Origin: Mycolicibacterium sp. P1-5
GTDB taxonomy: Bacteria > Actinomycetota > Actinomycetes > Mycobacteriales > Mycobacteriaceae
DNA: 64,000 nucleotides
Reading direction: 5' to 3'
NCBI RefSeq assembly: GCF_008329565.1
Contig: NZ_NPKT01000004.1
Span: 186,001 to 250,000 of the forward strand
The notes under the pieces were generated by a model. It made no database searches, was not told the origin of the DNA, and saw only the letters and a program-made list of their open reading frames with translations. Positions 19,065 through 29,455 of this stretch are shown here, piece by piece (the stretch's first letter is position 1; each line of letters opens with the position of its first letter). The position numbers and the translations under genes were made by a program.

Positions 19065-21113
19065 TCAGCTGTCGCGGCGGTGCCCTCCGCTGATGTCCCG
19101 CGGACCACGGGCCGTGAGGATGATCACCAGCACGCCGGCAGCGGCCAGACCCACGACACCTGCTGCGACCCACCACGCCGGGTCGTAGCGGTAGCGACCG
19201 GCCGGCGTGGCCGATTGATCAGGAGCCTCGGCGGGAGGACCGTACACGCTGATCGGCGTACGTCCGGCGACCAAAGTCGGTGCCCGTCCGGGGATTGCGA
19301 CGATCGCGGTGCCACGCAGCTGTGGCCAGCGGGACCGGTCGGAGTTCAGCCAGCCCAGTAACTCGTCGAGCTGCTGGGGCGCCCCGTTGGACGTCGCGAT
19401 GAGCAGCGAGCGGTGGTCGTCGAACACCGTCTGTAGCGACCCGAACTGGATACCCGGGTCGAGGTTGAGGACGGTCGGCCCATCCTTGGCCGTCCCTTCC
19501 AGCGTGATGCGGCGCTCGTTGGTGCTGACCGGCAACGTGATCGACTTGTCGGTCCATCCGTCGGCGCTGATCAGGATCGCCGGATCCTGGCTCCTGCGGG
19601 CCTCCTCGAACGACGTCACCGACGTACGCAGCGCCAGCGAACTGAGGCGCTGCAATCCGATGATGATCTGGCTGGCCCGGACGGTGTCGGCGAACCGATC
19701 CGATCCGATACCGACCTGGACAACCGGCAGCAATGACTGCGGCAGCGAGCCGAAACCGGCCGGGATGGGCGGCGACGCCTGGCTGCTCTCGATCACACTG
19801 TTGCCGTTGATCTTCAGGTTCAGCGAGCGATCGTCGTTGCATCCCCCGGTGTTGCCGGTGGTGTTCAGCGAGATCTGCATATCGGTGTAGCGCGTCAGCA
19901 GGCGGTCCGGAACACTGATCCACCGGTCGATCGTCCCGGTGGAATCGGCGGCCCACGAATCGATCTGCTCACCGTTGACAGTCGCCGTGAGTTGCGCGCC
20001 AAAGCTGTTGGGCAGCGGCGTGTAGGCCCCCACCACATGAGCACGGACACCCTGGACGGGATGACCGAACTTGGTCTGATCGAGCCCGATCGTCACCCCG
20101 GGCGAATCGCCGGCGGCCGTGAGCGTGCTCTGATTGAGCTGCCCGACCGTCACCAGCCCGCCGATCGTTTGCGGGCGCCGGCCCGAGCTGAGCTTCTCCG
20201 GTACCACCCGCGGCGAGGCGGCGAGGTTCAAGGCACCGTCGCTGAGAAGTCGGGTGTCGTTGGTCAACTTGTCTGCCGGGCCGGTGATCAGCAGCTGGGG
20301 AACACCGGCACCTTCGAGCGAAATGCTCTCGTCGGAGCCCTCTTTGACGACGATCTGCCGTTCCAGCGGCGCCGACGATGTGGGTACCGCCGTGGCACCG
20401 TCCGCGAGCGGAACCACCTGGACGTCCGGTGCCTGATTGCCGTACTTCTTGACCAGTCCGGCCGCCAACTGCACCACAGCATCGGATTCGGCCATGGACG
20501 GGTTGGCGGGCAGCCCGATCGTCAGCTTGCGAAGCAGCGGCGGAAGGAAGTCGGCCACCGTGGCCGGTACCGCCTCGGCACCGGTGAACGTGACCGAACC
20601 GTCGATGAGGCTGACCGGGTTGAGCCGGTCCAGGCAGTAGCCGTCGTCGGGCACCGAAGCCAGCGTGAGAGTCAGGGTGGCGACGTTGTCGATCACCTGG
20701 GCTCCGGCCAGTGGGATGACGACCGGGGAAAGGTCCGCAGTGGGCAGGCCCAGCTTGCCGATCAGCCGATCGCCCTGTGTCACCGAGATGAGACCGCTTC
20801 GGACCGCAAACGGCAGGTCTAGGGTCGCGTTGAGGGCTGCGGGAGCCAGCCCCGGCGGCACCGGGAACGAGAGCGACGTCGAACTGGTTCCGCCGTAGAA
20901 CGACAGCACCGGCGCCGCACCGAGATCGGTCAGCGACAGCGTCGGGGCCGTTGTCACCTCACCGGCGACCGCCGCGGTCGGCACCGGCTCGGCAGGCGCT
21001 GGATCGGTAGGCACCGGGTCGGCCCCTGCCGGCGGTGCCGACCACACTATGGCGGCCACCACCCCGACGGTCGCCCCGAACTTGACCAAGCCCCCCGACT
21101 TCACCACCGGCAT
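19065..21113 (-). CDS. Exported membrane-anchored protein, BcsB-like (cellulose synthase regulatory subunit family)
   Basis: A 682-residue envelope protein with a signal peptide (about residues 1-31, ending PPAGA), a Pro/Glu-rich linker, a long beta-rich ectodomain and one C-terminal membrane helix (WWVAAGVVGLAAAGVLVIIL) followed by a basic tail. Segments such as LDLPFAVRSG, VIDNVATLTLTLAS, GCNDDRSLNLKINGNSVIE and the paired carbohydrate-binding-like layout resemble BcsB, the periplasmic partner of cellulose synthase. No BcsA-like glycosyltransferase is next to it. ATG 21113 behind GTGAGGG was preferred to a TTG six codons upstream. It heads the operon with the sulfatase, 80 bases downstream. 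The family call is by pattern and moderately sure. Confidence 0.7.
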   Translation of the reverse strand: MPVVKSGGLVKFGATVGVVAAIVWSAPPAGADPVPTDPAPAEPVPTAAVAGEVTTAPTLSLTDLGAAPVLSFYGGTSSTSLSFPVPPGLAPAALNATLDLPFAVRSGLISVTQGDRLIGKLGLPTADLSPVVIPLAGAQVIDNVATLTLTLASVPDDGYCLDRLNPVSLIDGSVTFTGAEAVPATVADFLPPLLRKLTIGLPANPSMAESDAVVQLAAGLVKKYGNQAPDVQVVPLADGATAVPTSSAPLERQIVVKEGSDESISLEGAGVPQLLITGPADKLTNDTRLLSDGALNLAASPRVVPEKLSSGRRPQTIGGLVTVGQLNQSTLTAAGDSPGVTIGLDQTKFGHPVQGVRAHVVGAYTPLPNSFGAQLTATVNGEQIDSWAADSTGTIDRWISVPDRLLTRYTDMQISLNTTGNTGGCNDDRSLNLKINGNSVIESSQASPPIPAGFGSLPQSLLPVVQVGIGSDRFADTVRASQIIIGLQRLSSLALRTSVTSFEEARRSQDPAILISADGWTDKSITLPVSTNERRITLEGTAKDGPTVLNLDPGIQFGSLQTVFDDHRSLLIATSNGAPQQLDELLGWLNSDRSRWPQLRGTAIVAIPGRAPTLVAGRTPISVYGPPAEAPDQSATPAGRYRYDPAWWVAAGVVGLAAAGVLVIILTARGPRDISGGHRRDS

Positions 21114-21130
21114 GCCAACCCTCACGGTCA

Positions 21131-21157
21131 ATTGCCAAAAACCATCGCCTTGGCAAT
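21131..21157. promoter_or_regulatory. Inverted repeat upstream of the BcsB-like gene
   Basis: Perfect 8-base arms ATTGCCAA and TTGGCAAT separated by 11 bases, 18 bases upstream of the predicted ATG. The location, between the S10 terminator and the gene start, suits an operator or a leader hairpin. No regulator is assigned. Confidence 0.4.
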
Positions 21158-21164
21158 TTACACC

Positions 21165-21194
21165 GCGAGCCGCGGCTTATCAGCCGCGGCTCGC
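21165..21194 (-). terminator. Hairpin terminator after rpsQ (end of S10 operon)
   Basis: A perfect 13-base-pair GC-rich stem (GCGAGCCGCGGCT and its complement) with a TATC loop, 20 bases after the rpsQ stop. There is no clear U-tract on the rpsQ side, which is common for mycobacterial terminators. Confidence 0.75.
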
Positions 21195-21213
21195 GTTTGC
21201 TATGACGGGATTA

Positions 21214-21510
21214 TTACTTGGCGCGCTCGAGAACCTCGACGAGACGCCAGCGCTTGGTCGCCGACAGCGGACGGGTCTCCATCAGGGAGACCCGGTCGCC
21301 GATACCGGCGTCGCTGTTCTCGTCGTGCGCTTTGACCTTCGTGGTGGTCCGGATGATCTTGCCGTAGAGCGGGTGGCTCTTGCGAGATTCGAGTTCGACC
21401 ACAATGGTCTTCTGCATCTTGTCGCTGACCACGTAGCCGATGACCGTCTTACGACGGCCGCGCGACTCCTCGGTCTGCTCAGTGTGCTTGGGGCCCTTTG
21501 TTTCTGCCAT
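21214..21510 (-). CDS. rpsQ: Small ribosomal subunit protein uS17
   Basis: Last gene of the S10 operon; 98 residues with an N-terminal extension ([16 protein letters not shown]) before the core [41 protein letters not shown] and [13 protein letters not shown] complete the S17 pattern. One-base overlap (TAATG) with rpmC. Confidence 0.98.
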   Translation of the reverse strand: MAETKGPKHTEQTEESRGRRKTVIGYVVSDKMQKTIVVELESRKSHPLYGKIIRTTTKVKAHDENSDAGIGDRVSLMETRPLSATKRWRLVEVLERAK

Positions 21511-21743
21511 TACGCTTCCTCACCAGCGGGTCCGGCGGCCAGACCCAGTTCACGTTCGCGCAGCACCGTGTAGATGCGCGCAATTTCCTGACGCACGGTG
21601 CGAAGCCGGCGATTGTTGTCCAGCTGCCCGGTGGCCATCTGGAAGCGCAGGTTGAACAGCTCTTCCTTGGCTTCCCGCAGCTTGTCGGTCAGCTCTTCTT
21701 CGGTGAGCTCACGCAGTTCGCCGGCGCTGATGCCAACTGCCAT
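21510..21743 (-). CDS. rpmC: Large ribosomal subunit protein uL29
   Basis: A 77-residue mostly helical 50S protein located at the tunnel exit. [27 protein letters not shown] and [18 protein letters not shown] are diagnostic. ATG 21743 overlaps the rplP stop by one base (TGATG); a longer in-frame extension upstream is antisense-like and not used. Confidence 0.98.
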   Translation of the reverse strand: MAVGISAGELRELTEEELTDKLREAKEELFNLRFQMATGQLDNNRRLRTVRQEIARIYTVLRERELGLAAGPAGEEA

Positions 21744-22159
21744 CAGAACTGCTCCTCTCGGGTCACGATGCGTGCCTTGATCGGCAGCTTGTGGATCGCA
21801 CGGGTCAGTGCTTCCCGGGCGACTTTCTCGTCGGGGTAGCTCAGCTCGAACAGCACGCGGCCGGGCTTGACGTTCGACACCCACCACTCCGGGCTGCCCT
21901 TACCCGAACCCATGCGGGTTTCGGCGGGCTTCTTGGTCAGCGGGCGGTCCGGGAAGATGTTGATCCAGACCTTGCCGCCACGCTTGATGTGCCGGTTGAT
22001 GGCGATACGAGCGGACTCGATCTGCCGGTTCGTGACGTAGGCGTGCTCCAGTGCCTGGATGCCGTAGTCACCGAACGTCACCGACGTTCCACCGCTGGCC
22101 ATACCACGCTGCCTGGGGTGATGTTGCTTGCGGTGCTTGACTTTACGGGGAATCAGCAT
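21743..22159 (-). CDS. rplP: Large ribosomal subunit protein uL16
   Basis: 50S protein that organises the A-site tRNA region, 138 residues. [49 protein letters not shown] and [22 protein letters not shown] are characteristic. It begins three bases after rpsC ends. Confidence 0.98.
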   Translation of the reverse strand: MLIPRKVKHRKQHHPRQRGMASGGTSVTFGDYGIQALEHAYVTNRQIESARIAINRHIKRGGKVWINIFPDRPLTKKPAETRMGSGKGSPEWWVSNVKPGRVLFELSYPDEKVAREALTRAIHKLPIKARIVTREEQF

Positions 22160-22162
22160 GAG

Positions 22163-23498
<1,336 letters not shown>

Positions 23499-23502
<4 letters not shown>

Positions 23503-23780
23503 CGCCGCTTACTCTTCCGGTCGTCCTTGATGTGACCCTTGAACGTGCGCGTCGGGGCGAACTCGCCCAGCTTGTGGCCGACCATCGCCTCGGTGACGAA
23601 CACCGGCACATGCTTGCGACCGTCGTGGACGGCGAAGGTGTGACCGATGAAGTCGGGGATGATGGTCGAACGACGCGACCAGGTCTTGATGACCTGCTTG
23701 GTGTTCTTCTCGTTCTGGACGTCGACCTTCTTGAGCAGATGGTCGTCGACGAACGGACCCTTTTTCAGGCTGCGTGGCAT
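23499..23780 (-). CDS. rpsS: Small ribosomal subunit protein uS19
   Basis: A 93-residue 30S head protein. [19 protein letters not shown] and [27 protein letters not shown] are diagnostic. It follows rplB by 18 bases. Confidence 0.98.
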
Positions 23781-23798
23781 CGTGTGATCCTTCCCGGC

Positions 23799-24638
23799 CT
23801 AGCGCTTGTTCTTGCCGGTGCGCCGGCGTCGGACGATGAGCTTGTCACTCGGCTTGTTGGGCTTACGGGTGCGGCCCTCGGGCTTGCCCCACGGGCTGAC
23901 CGGGTGGCGACCACCGGAGGTCTTGCCCTCGCCACCACCATGCGGGTGGTCGACCGGGTTCATCACCACACCACGGACGGTCGGGCGCTTGCCCTTCCAC
24001 CGCATGCGGCCGGCTTTGCCCCAGTTGATGTTGGCCTGCTCGGCGTTGCCGACCTCGCCGACGGTGGCGCGGCAGCGCACGTCGACGCGGCGGATCTCAC
24101 CCGACGGCATACGCAGGGAGGCGTAGGCGCCTTCCTTGCCCAGCAGCTGGATGCTCGAGCCGGCCGAGCGGGCCAGCTTGGCACCGCCGCCGGGACGCAG
24201 CTCGACGGCGTGGATCACGGTACCGGCGGGGATGTTGCGCAGCGGCAGGTTGTTACCGGGCTTGATATCGGCGTTGGCGCCCGACTCCACGACGTGGCCC
24301 TGCGAAAGACCCTGCGGCGCAATGATGTAGCGCTTCTCGCCGTCCAGGTAGTGCAGCAGCGCGATATTCGCGGTGCGGTTGGGGTCGTACTCGATGTGAG
24401 CGACCTTGGCGTTGACGCCGTCCTTGTCGTGGCGACGGAAGTCGATCACCCGGTAGGCACGCTTGTGCCCGCCGCCCTTGTGGCGGGTGGTGATTCGACC
24501 GTGCGCGTTACGACCGCCGGTGCTGTGCAGCGGGCGGATCAGCGACTTCTCCGGAGTCGAGCGAGTGATCTCGGAGAAATCGGAGACGCTGGCACCGCGG
24601 CGACCGGGGGTCGTCGGCTTGTACTTGCGAATTCCCAT
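23799..24638 (-). CDS. rplB: Large ribosomal subunit protein uL2
   Basis: 50S protein required for subunit joining and peptidyl transfer, 279 residues. It contains the RNA-binding core, [24 protein letters not shown], and [30 protein letters not shown] with the conserved histidine of [13 protein letters not shown] start. Confidence 0.99.
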   Translation of the reverse strand: MGIRKYKPTTPGRRGASVSDFSEITRSTPEKSLIRPLHSTGGRNAHGRITTRHKGGGHKRAYRVIDFRRHDKDGVNAKVAHIEYDPNRTANIALLHYLDGEKRYIIAPQGLSQGHVVESGANADIKPGNNLPLRNIPAGTVIHAVELRPGGGAKLARSAGSSIQLLGKEGAYASLRMPSGEIRRVDVRCRATVGEVGNAEQANINWGKAGRMRWKGKRPTVRGVVMNPVDHPHGGGEGKTSGGRHPVSPWGKPEGRTRKPNKPSDKLIVRRRRTGKNKR

Positions 24639-24678
24639 TATCTATTCCTGAGTTCTATCTGCAGTCTTTCCCGCCTGG

Positions 24679-24981
24679 TCAGGCGGGAGCTCCGAAAAGG
24701 TCGATCGGCTTGCTGCCGGCGGCCAGGGTCACGATCGCGCGCTTGGTGCTCTTGCGCTGTCCGTATCCGGCGCGGGTGCGCTTGCGCTTGCCCTGCCGGT
24801 TCAGCGTGTTCACCGAGTCGACCTTCACCTTGAAGATCTTCTCGATGGCGATCTTGATCTGCGTCTTGTTCGAGCCGGGTGCGACGACGAACGTGTAGAC
24901 GTTGTCCTCGATCAGTCCGTACGACTTCTCGGAGATGACCGGGGCCAAGATGATGTCGCGGGGGTCGGTAATCGTTGCCAT
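24679..24981 (-). CDS. rplW: Large ribosomal subunit protein uL23
   Basis: 50S protein at the tunnel exit and docking site for trigger factor and SRP, 100 residues. It begins [25 protein letters not shown] and contains [22 protein letters not shown] core ([18 protein letters not shown]). TGATG overlap with rplD. Confidence 0.98.
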   Translation of the reverse strand: MATITDPRDIILAPVISEKSYGLIEDNVYTFVVAPGSNKTQIKIAIEKIFKVKVDSVNTLNRQGKRKRTRAGYGQRKSTKRAIVTLAAGSKPIDLFGAPA

Positions 24982-25634
24982 CAGGCCGAAACCTCCTGAA
25001 CGTTGGCACCGATGTAGGCATTCAGCGCTTCCACGCTGAACACCACGTCGTCGGCGTTGAGCACGTCATAGGTGTTGAGCTGATCCGGCGAGATCACATG
25101 TACACCAGGCAGATTGCGCACGCTCTTGGCGCCGACTTCGTCGGTCCGACCGATCACGACCAGCACCTTGCGGCGGTCGGTCAGCGTCCCCAGGAACGCC
25201 TTGGCGCTCTTGGTCGACGGGGTCTGACCGCTCAACAGTTCGGTAACCGCGTGGATCCGCTCGTTGCGAGCCCGGTCCGACAATGCGCCGCGCAGTGCGG
25301 CGGCGATCATCTTCTTCGGTGTCCGCTGGCTGTAGTCACGCGGCTGCGGACCGTGGACGACGCCACCGCCGGTGAACTGCGGAGCGCGGGTCGAACCCTG
25401 ACGGGCGCGACCGGTGCCCTTCTGCCGGTACGGCTTCCTGCCGCCACCGGAAACCTGAGCACGAGTCTTGGTGGCGTGCGTGCCCTGTCGCTTGGCGGCC
25501 AGCTGCGCATTCACCACCTGGTGCATCAGCGCGATGTTGGGTTCCACATCGAAGAGGGCGGCAGGCAGTTCAACCGTCCCCTCCTGCTTGCCGGCCGGAG
25601 TGCGAACTGGAATCTTCAGTTCCTCAGAGCCCAT
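24981..25634 (-). CDS. rplD: Large ribosomal subunit protein uL4
   Basis: 50S tunnel protein, 217 residues; in E. coli it represses its own operon. [34 protein letters not shown] is the conserved tunnel loop. TAATG overlap with rplC. Confidence 0.98.
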   Translation of the reverse strand: MGSEELKIPVRTPAGKQEGTVELPAALFDVEPNIALMHQVVNAQLAAKRQGTHATKTRAQVSGGGRKPYRQKGTGRARQGSTRAPQFTGGGVVHGPQPRDYSQRTPKKMIAAALRGALSDRARNERIHAVTELLSGQTPSTKSAKAFLGTLTDRRKVLVVIGRTDEVGAKSVRNLPGVHVISPDQLNTYDVLNADDVVFSVEALNAYIGANVQEVSA

Positions 25635-26311
25635 TACTTCTCACCTCGTTTGACTGCCGTGCGAACCATCACGAGTCCGCCGTTGCGGCCGGGGACAGCG
25701 CCTTTGATCAACAGCACGCCGTTCTCGGCATCGACCTTGTGCACCACCAGGTTCTGCGTGGTGACGCGGTCGCTGCCCATGCGGCCGGACATCCGGGTGC
25801 CCTTGAAGACACGGCCCGGGGTGGCGCAGCCACCGATCGAGCCCGGCCGGCGGTGCACGGCCTGGGCGCCGTGGCTGGCGCCCTGACCCTTGAAGCCGTG
25901 ACGCTTCATGGTGCCCGCGAAGCCCTTGCCCTTGGAGGTGCCGGTGACGTCGACGTAGGCGCCGTCGGCGAAGATCTCCGCCGTCAGTTCCTGGCCGACC
26001 TCGTACTCGGCGGCCGCGGTCTCGTCATCCAGCCGCAGCTCGGCCAGGTGCCGGCGCGGGTTGACCCCGGCGGCGGCGTACTGACCGGTGACCGGCTTGT
26101 TCACCTTGCGGGGGCTGATCTCGCCGTAGGCCAGCTGCACAGCGCTGTAGCCGTCGCGCTCGGGCGTACGGATTCGGGTCACCACATTGGGTCCGGCCCT
26201 GACGACCGTGACCGGGACGACCCGGTTGTTTTCGTCGAACACCTGGGTCATGCCCAGCTTCGTGCCCAAAATGCCTCGCCGCGGTGCGGCAGATTTGCTT
26301 TGACTCGCCAT
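25634..26311 (-). CDS. rplC: Large ribosomal subunit protein uL3
   Basis: 50S protein near the peptidyl-transferase centre, 225 residues. [44 protein letters not shown] and [21 protein letters not shown] are diagnostic; the linezolid-relevant residue of this region is the ordinary cysteine ([10 protein letters not shown]). It begins 19 bases after rpsJ. Confidence 0.98.
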   Translation of the reverse strand: MASQSKSAAPRRGILGTKLGMTQVFDENNRVVPVTVVRAGPNVVTRIRTPERDGYSAVQLAYGEISPRKVNKPVTGQYAAAGVNPRRHLAELRLDDETAAAEYEVGQELTAEIFADGAYVDVTGTSKGKGFAGTMKRHGFKGQGASHGAQAVHRRPGSIGGCATPGRVFKGTRMSGRMGSDRVTTQNLVVHKVDAENGVLLIKGAVPGRNGGLVMVRTAVKRGEK

Positions 26312-26330
26312 GTCTTCGTCGACTCCCCTA

Positions 26331-26636
26331 CTACTGGATGTTCACGTCGACGCTGGCCGGCAGATCGATACGCATGAGTGCGTCAACGGTCTTCGGCGTC
26401 GGGTCGAGGATGTCGATGAGTCGCTTGTGCGTGCGCATCTCGAAGTGCTCCCGGGAGTCCTTGTACTTATGGGGGGAGCGGATGACGCAGTACACATTCT
26501 TTTCCGTCGGCAGCGGCACCGGACCAACCACGCTCGCACCGGTACGGGTGACCGTTTCCACGATCTTGCGCGCCGAGGCATCAATGGCCTCGTGGTCGTA
26601 GGCCTTGAGCCTGATGCGGATCTTTTGTCCCGCCAC
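26331..26636 (-). CDS. rpsJ: Small ribosomal subunit protein uS10 (NusE)
   Basis: First gene of the S10 operon; 101 residues, also the NusE transcription antitermination factor. [49 protein letters not shown] and PASVDVNI are diagnostic. GTG start behind AGGAGAAGC. A leader of nearly 300 bases with two hairpins precedes it. Confidence 0.98.
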
Positions 26637-26937
26637 GCTTCTCCTACCTTCATTCCTGCTCGGTCCCGCAAGGGGACACGGTGGTCAATGCGCTGGCACG
26701 CCGGCTATCGCCGGAGTTACAGCGCTGGCTGTCGCCGCCGCTCTTTACCTGTCTCTGGTGCTCCGGCCCCCGCGGTCGGGTGTGTCGCCCTCACGCAGCC
26801 CCGAAGGCGCGGACAAAACCTGTCGCGCTCCGAAGTGGGAACCGAACGCGCCCGTTCGGGCGCCGGTCGTATGCCTTGCGCTGAACGCTCCCGATGGGGA
26901 GCGAACCCGGCTCAAGGCAACCCGAACAGTATGCCTC
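26637..26937 (-). promoter_or_regulatory. Structured leader of the S10 operon
   Basis: This 300-base untranslated stretch lies between the candidate promoter and rpsJ. Two compact hairpins are visible: arms CGCTCCC/GGGAGCG at 26886-26903 with a four-base loop, and arms GCGCCC/GGGCGC at 26848-26863 with a four-base loop. No convincing coding frame is seen. Such a leader could be the target of r-protein feedback, but no L4-binding structure is demonstrated. Confidence 0.4.
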
Positions 26938-26966
26938 AGATCGCGACACCAGCCAAATCCGCCCGA
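26938..26966 (-). promoter_or_regulatory. Candidate S10-operon promoter
   Basis: On the minus strand TTGGCT (26961-26966) and CATACT (26938-26943) are spaced by exactly 17 bases, each matching the SigA consensus at 4 of 6. It lies about 300 bases upstream of rpsJ. Upstream of it, 26967-27111 shows nothing I can interpret. Confidence 0.5.
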
Positions 26967-27111
26967 AGCCTGGTCCGAATCGCTACTTGTCCTGCTCAGC
27001 GGGGTCGAGGACGTCCCGGTTCGATGCCCAGACCAGTTGCCGATGCGCGAGCTCGTTTCCGTACAGCTGGTCCATTTTGCTCAACGTGCTGGGGTTAGCG
27101 CATCCCGCTTG

Positions 27112-27122
27112 GTGACAGTCAC
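27112..27122. promoter_or_regulatory. Palindrome upstream of the DapB-like gene
   Basis: GTGACAGTCAC is a perfect palindrome (five-base arms around one base) 26 bases before the predicted ATG at 27149. It could be the operator of this small cluster, perhaps for the TetR protein encoded at its end (29452-30066); this link is inference only. Confidence 0.35.
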
Positions 27123-27148
27123 TGCCATATCGACATAGGATGCCAGGC

Positions 27149-28210
27149 ATGTATCGCGTCATTCAGTGGGCAACCGGCGGTGTGGGCAAGGCGGCAATTC
27201 AGGGCGTGCTGCGCCACCCCGAACTCGAACTCGTCGGCTGCTGGGTCCACAGCGCCGACAAGCACGGCCGAGACGTGGGCGACGTCATAGGCGAAGCGCC
27301 GATCGGGCTGGCGGCCACGACCGACATCGACGAATTACTGGCGCTGGACGCCGACTGCGTCATGTACTCCCCCCTTCTTCCCGACGACGGGGTCGTCGGG
27401 AAGATCCTGCGCTCGGGCAAGAACGTGGTGACCCCGGTCGGGTGGGTCTACCCAGACCGGGGGAATCCAGCGGTGCAAGCACTCGAGGAAGCCTGCACGG
27501 CGGGCAACTCCACGCTGCACGGCTCGGGGATTCATCCCGGCGGCATCACGGAACGCTTCCCGCTGATGATCTCCGCGCTTACCGCGGCGATCACGCACGT
27601 CCGGGCCGAGGAATTCTCCGACATCCGCACCTACAACGCGCCACTGGTGGTGCGGGAGGTAATGGGATTCGGCCTGACCCCGGAGCAGGCGATGAGCGGG
27701 CCCATCGCGGCCTTATTGGAAGCCGGCTTCAAGCAGTCGGTGCGAATGGTCGCCGATCAGCTGGGCTTCCGCGCGGATCCGCGTATCCGCTCCACCCAGG
27801 AGGTTGCGGTGGCCGTCCACGGGACCGATGAACTCGTGGTTCCGATGGAGGCGGGCACCGTGGCCGCACGTCGCTTCAAGTGGCAGGCCATCGTCGACGA
27901 CCAGCCGGTCGTCACCGCCGCGGTGAACTGGCTGATGTGCGACGTTGAGCTCGACCCGCCGTGGACGCTCGGCGAAAAGGGCGAGCGTTTCGAGGTGGAG
28001 GTCACCGGAGACTGCGACGTGTCGCTGACTTTCAAAGGGCTGCAACCGGAAACGGTCGAAGAGGGCCTCAAACGCAATCCGGGTGTGGTCGCCACCGCCA
28101 ACCATTGCATCAGTGCTATTCCCTATGTTTGCGAAGCCGGCCCCGGCATCAAGACCTATCTCGACCTGCCGCTGATCGCCGGCCGAGCGGCCCCCGACCT
28201 GGCTCGCTGA
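27149..28210 (+). CDS. DapB-like NAD(P)-dependent oxidoreductase
   Basis: A 353-residue protein with an N-terminal Rossmann fold (YRVIQWATGGVGKAAIQGVL) of the dihydrodipicolinate reductase/2,4-diaminopentanoate dehydrogenase type. GSGIHPGGITERFPL in the middle is typical of the large actinobacterial group with this fold, often found in lipid or sterol catabolism loci; substrates are generally unknown. ATG 27149 has AGGA 8 bases upstream; an ATG three codons earlier (27140) is less well placed. First gene of a four-gene plus-strand cluster with VOC, SDR and TetR genes. Confidence 0.85.
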   Translation: MYRVIQWATGGVGKAAIQGVLRHPELELVGCWVHSADKHGRDVGDVIGEAPIGLAATTDIDELLALDADCVMYSPLLPDDGVVGKILRSGKNVVTPVGWVYPDRGNPAVQALEEACTAGNSTLHGSGIHPGGITERFPLMISALTAAITHVRAEEFSDIRTYNAPLVVREVMGFGLTPEQAMSGPIAALLEAGFKQSVRMVADQLGFRADPRIRSTQEVAVAVHGTDELVVPMEAGTVAARRFKWQAIVDDQPVVTAAVNWLMCDVELDPPWTLGEKGERFEVEVTGDCDVSLTFKGLQPETVEEGLKRNPGVVATANHCISAIPYVCEAGPGIKTYLDLPLIAGRAAPDLAR

Positions 28211-28212
28211 TC

Positions 28213-28683
28213 GTGGAAAGTCTTGGCGATCTTCGGTTTTCCCACCTGGTGGTCGGTGTCACCGACATGGACCGGGCGCTGCGTTTCTACCACGGGTTGC
28301 TCGGCATGGACGTGGTGTTCGACCAGACCCTGACGGGTGAGTCGTTCGACCACGCGCTCGGCGGTGGTGACGGGAACCGGGGCCGGGCCGTCGGCGGCCT
28401 GATCGGCGGAGTGATGATCGAACTGCTGTCGCTGGGCACCGGGAGCCAGCCGGTCAAGCGGCCTTTCGTCGGCAACAAGAACATCTCGCTGTCGGTCACC
28501 GATTTGGACGACGCGTATCGGCATGTGCAGGCGGCGGGTTGCCAACCGGATCAGGCACCGTTCGAGATCGCCGGGGTGCGGATGTTCTTCGTCAAGGATC
28601 CCGACGGCACCACGGTGGAGTTCATCGAATTTCCGGGTGCCGCAAGAACATCGGAGGAGTTACATCGTGGCGTCCAGCGCTGA
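28213..28683 (+). CDS. VOC (glyoxalase/dioxygenase) superfamily protein
   Basis: A 156-residue single-unit pair of beta-alpha-beta-beta-beta modules. FSHLVVGVTDMDRALRFYHGLLGM opens module one with a histidine metal ligand; HVQAAGCQPDQAPFEI and FFVKDPDGTTVEFIEFPG close module two with the usual glutamate ligand. These ligands suggest a metal-dependent lyase, isomerase or dioxygenase acting on a small substrate. GTG 28213 lies two bases after the DapB-like stop, so it is co-transcribed. Confidence 0.85.
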   Translation: MESLGDLRFSHLVVGVTDMDRALRFYHGLLGMDVVFDQTLTGESFDHALGGGDGNRGRAVGGLIGGVMIELLSLGTGSQPVKRPFVGNKNISLSVTDLDDAYRHVQAAGCQPDQAPFEIAGVRMFFVKDPDGTTVEFIEFPGAARTSEELHRGVQR

Positions 28684-29455
28684 GGCGACCTACTGGCATC
28701 CAGAGTCGCTGAGTGGTCACCGGGTGATCGTGACAGGAGCGGCGCGCGGGGTCGGCCGGGGTATCGCTGCGGCACTGCTCGAACGCGGCGCGTCGGTCTT
28801 GCTGGTCGACCGCGACCCCGGGGTGATCGGCGTAGCGGGATCGCTCGCCGATGACCGGCGCGCAGTGCCACTGGTCGCCGATCTGTGTGACCGCTCCAGC
28901 TATCAACACATCGTCGACGTCGCGGTCGAAAGCTTCGGCGGCATCGACGCTTTGATCAACAACGCGATCGCCACCGACGAACCCAAGCCGTTCACCGACA
29001 TCACCATGGCCGACTACGACCTCGTGTTCGACATCGGCCCGCGGGCCACCTTCTTCCTGATGCAGGCCGCCTACCCGGTACTCAAGGCAGGCGGCGGCGG
29101 ATCGATCGTGAACTTCGGATCTGGCAGCGGCACCGGCGGCCAGAAGTCGTTCGGCGCCTACGCCGGCGCCAAGGAAGCGATCCGCGGCATGTCAAAAGTG
29201 GCCGCGCTGGAATGGGGTATCGACAACATCCGGGTGAACGTGGTGTGCCCGTTCGCCAACTCCGCCGGTGTCGCGGCCTGGAGCGAAGCGGTCCCCGAGG
29301 TTTACAACAAGATCGTGAGAGGTGTCCCGCTGCGCCGGATCGGCGACACCCACGCCGACATCGGTGCGGTGGTGGCCTTCCTGCTCAGTCCCGACGCCTC
29401 GTACATGACCGCCCAAACCATCAACATCGACGGCGGGACGGGAACGTACCGGTGA
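28667..29455 (+). CDS. Short-chain dehydrogenase/reductase
   Basis: A 262-residue classical SDR. The nucleotide motif TGAARGVGRG is at 23-32, the NNA motif at 98-100, and the catalytic Ser (around 152-154), Tyr165 and Lys169 are present (YAGAKEA). The C-terminal TAQTINIDGGTGTYR is standard. GTG start behind GGAGGAGTTACATC; it overlaps the VOC gene by 17 bases. It lacks the insertion after the second strand that marks mycofactocin-coupled SDRs, so it probably uses free NAD(P). Confidence 0.9.
   Translation: MASSAEATYWHPESLSGHRVIVTGAARGVGRGIAAALLERGASVLLVDRDPGVIGVAGSLADDRRAVPLVADLCDRSSYQHIVDVAVESFGGIDALINNAIATDEPKPFTDITMADYDLVFDIGPRATFFLMQAAYPVLKAGGGGSIVNFGSGSGTGGQKSFGAYAGAKEAIRGMSKVAALEWGIDNIRVNVVCPFANSAGVAAWSEAVPEVYNKIVRGVPLRRIGDTHADIGAVVAFLLSPDASYMTAQTINIDGGTGTYR

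Noticed and set aside
26637..27148. Possible riboswitch or small RNA in the rpsJ upstream region
   Set aside because: Two hairpins are seen but no known riboswitch core or RNA family pattern was recognised.
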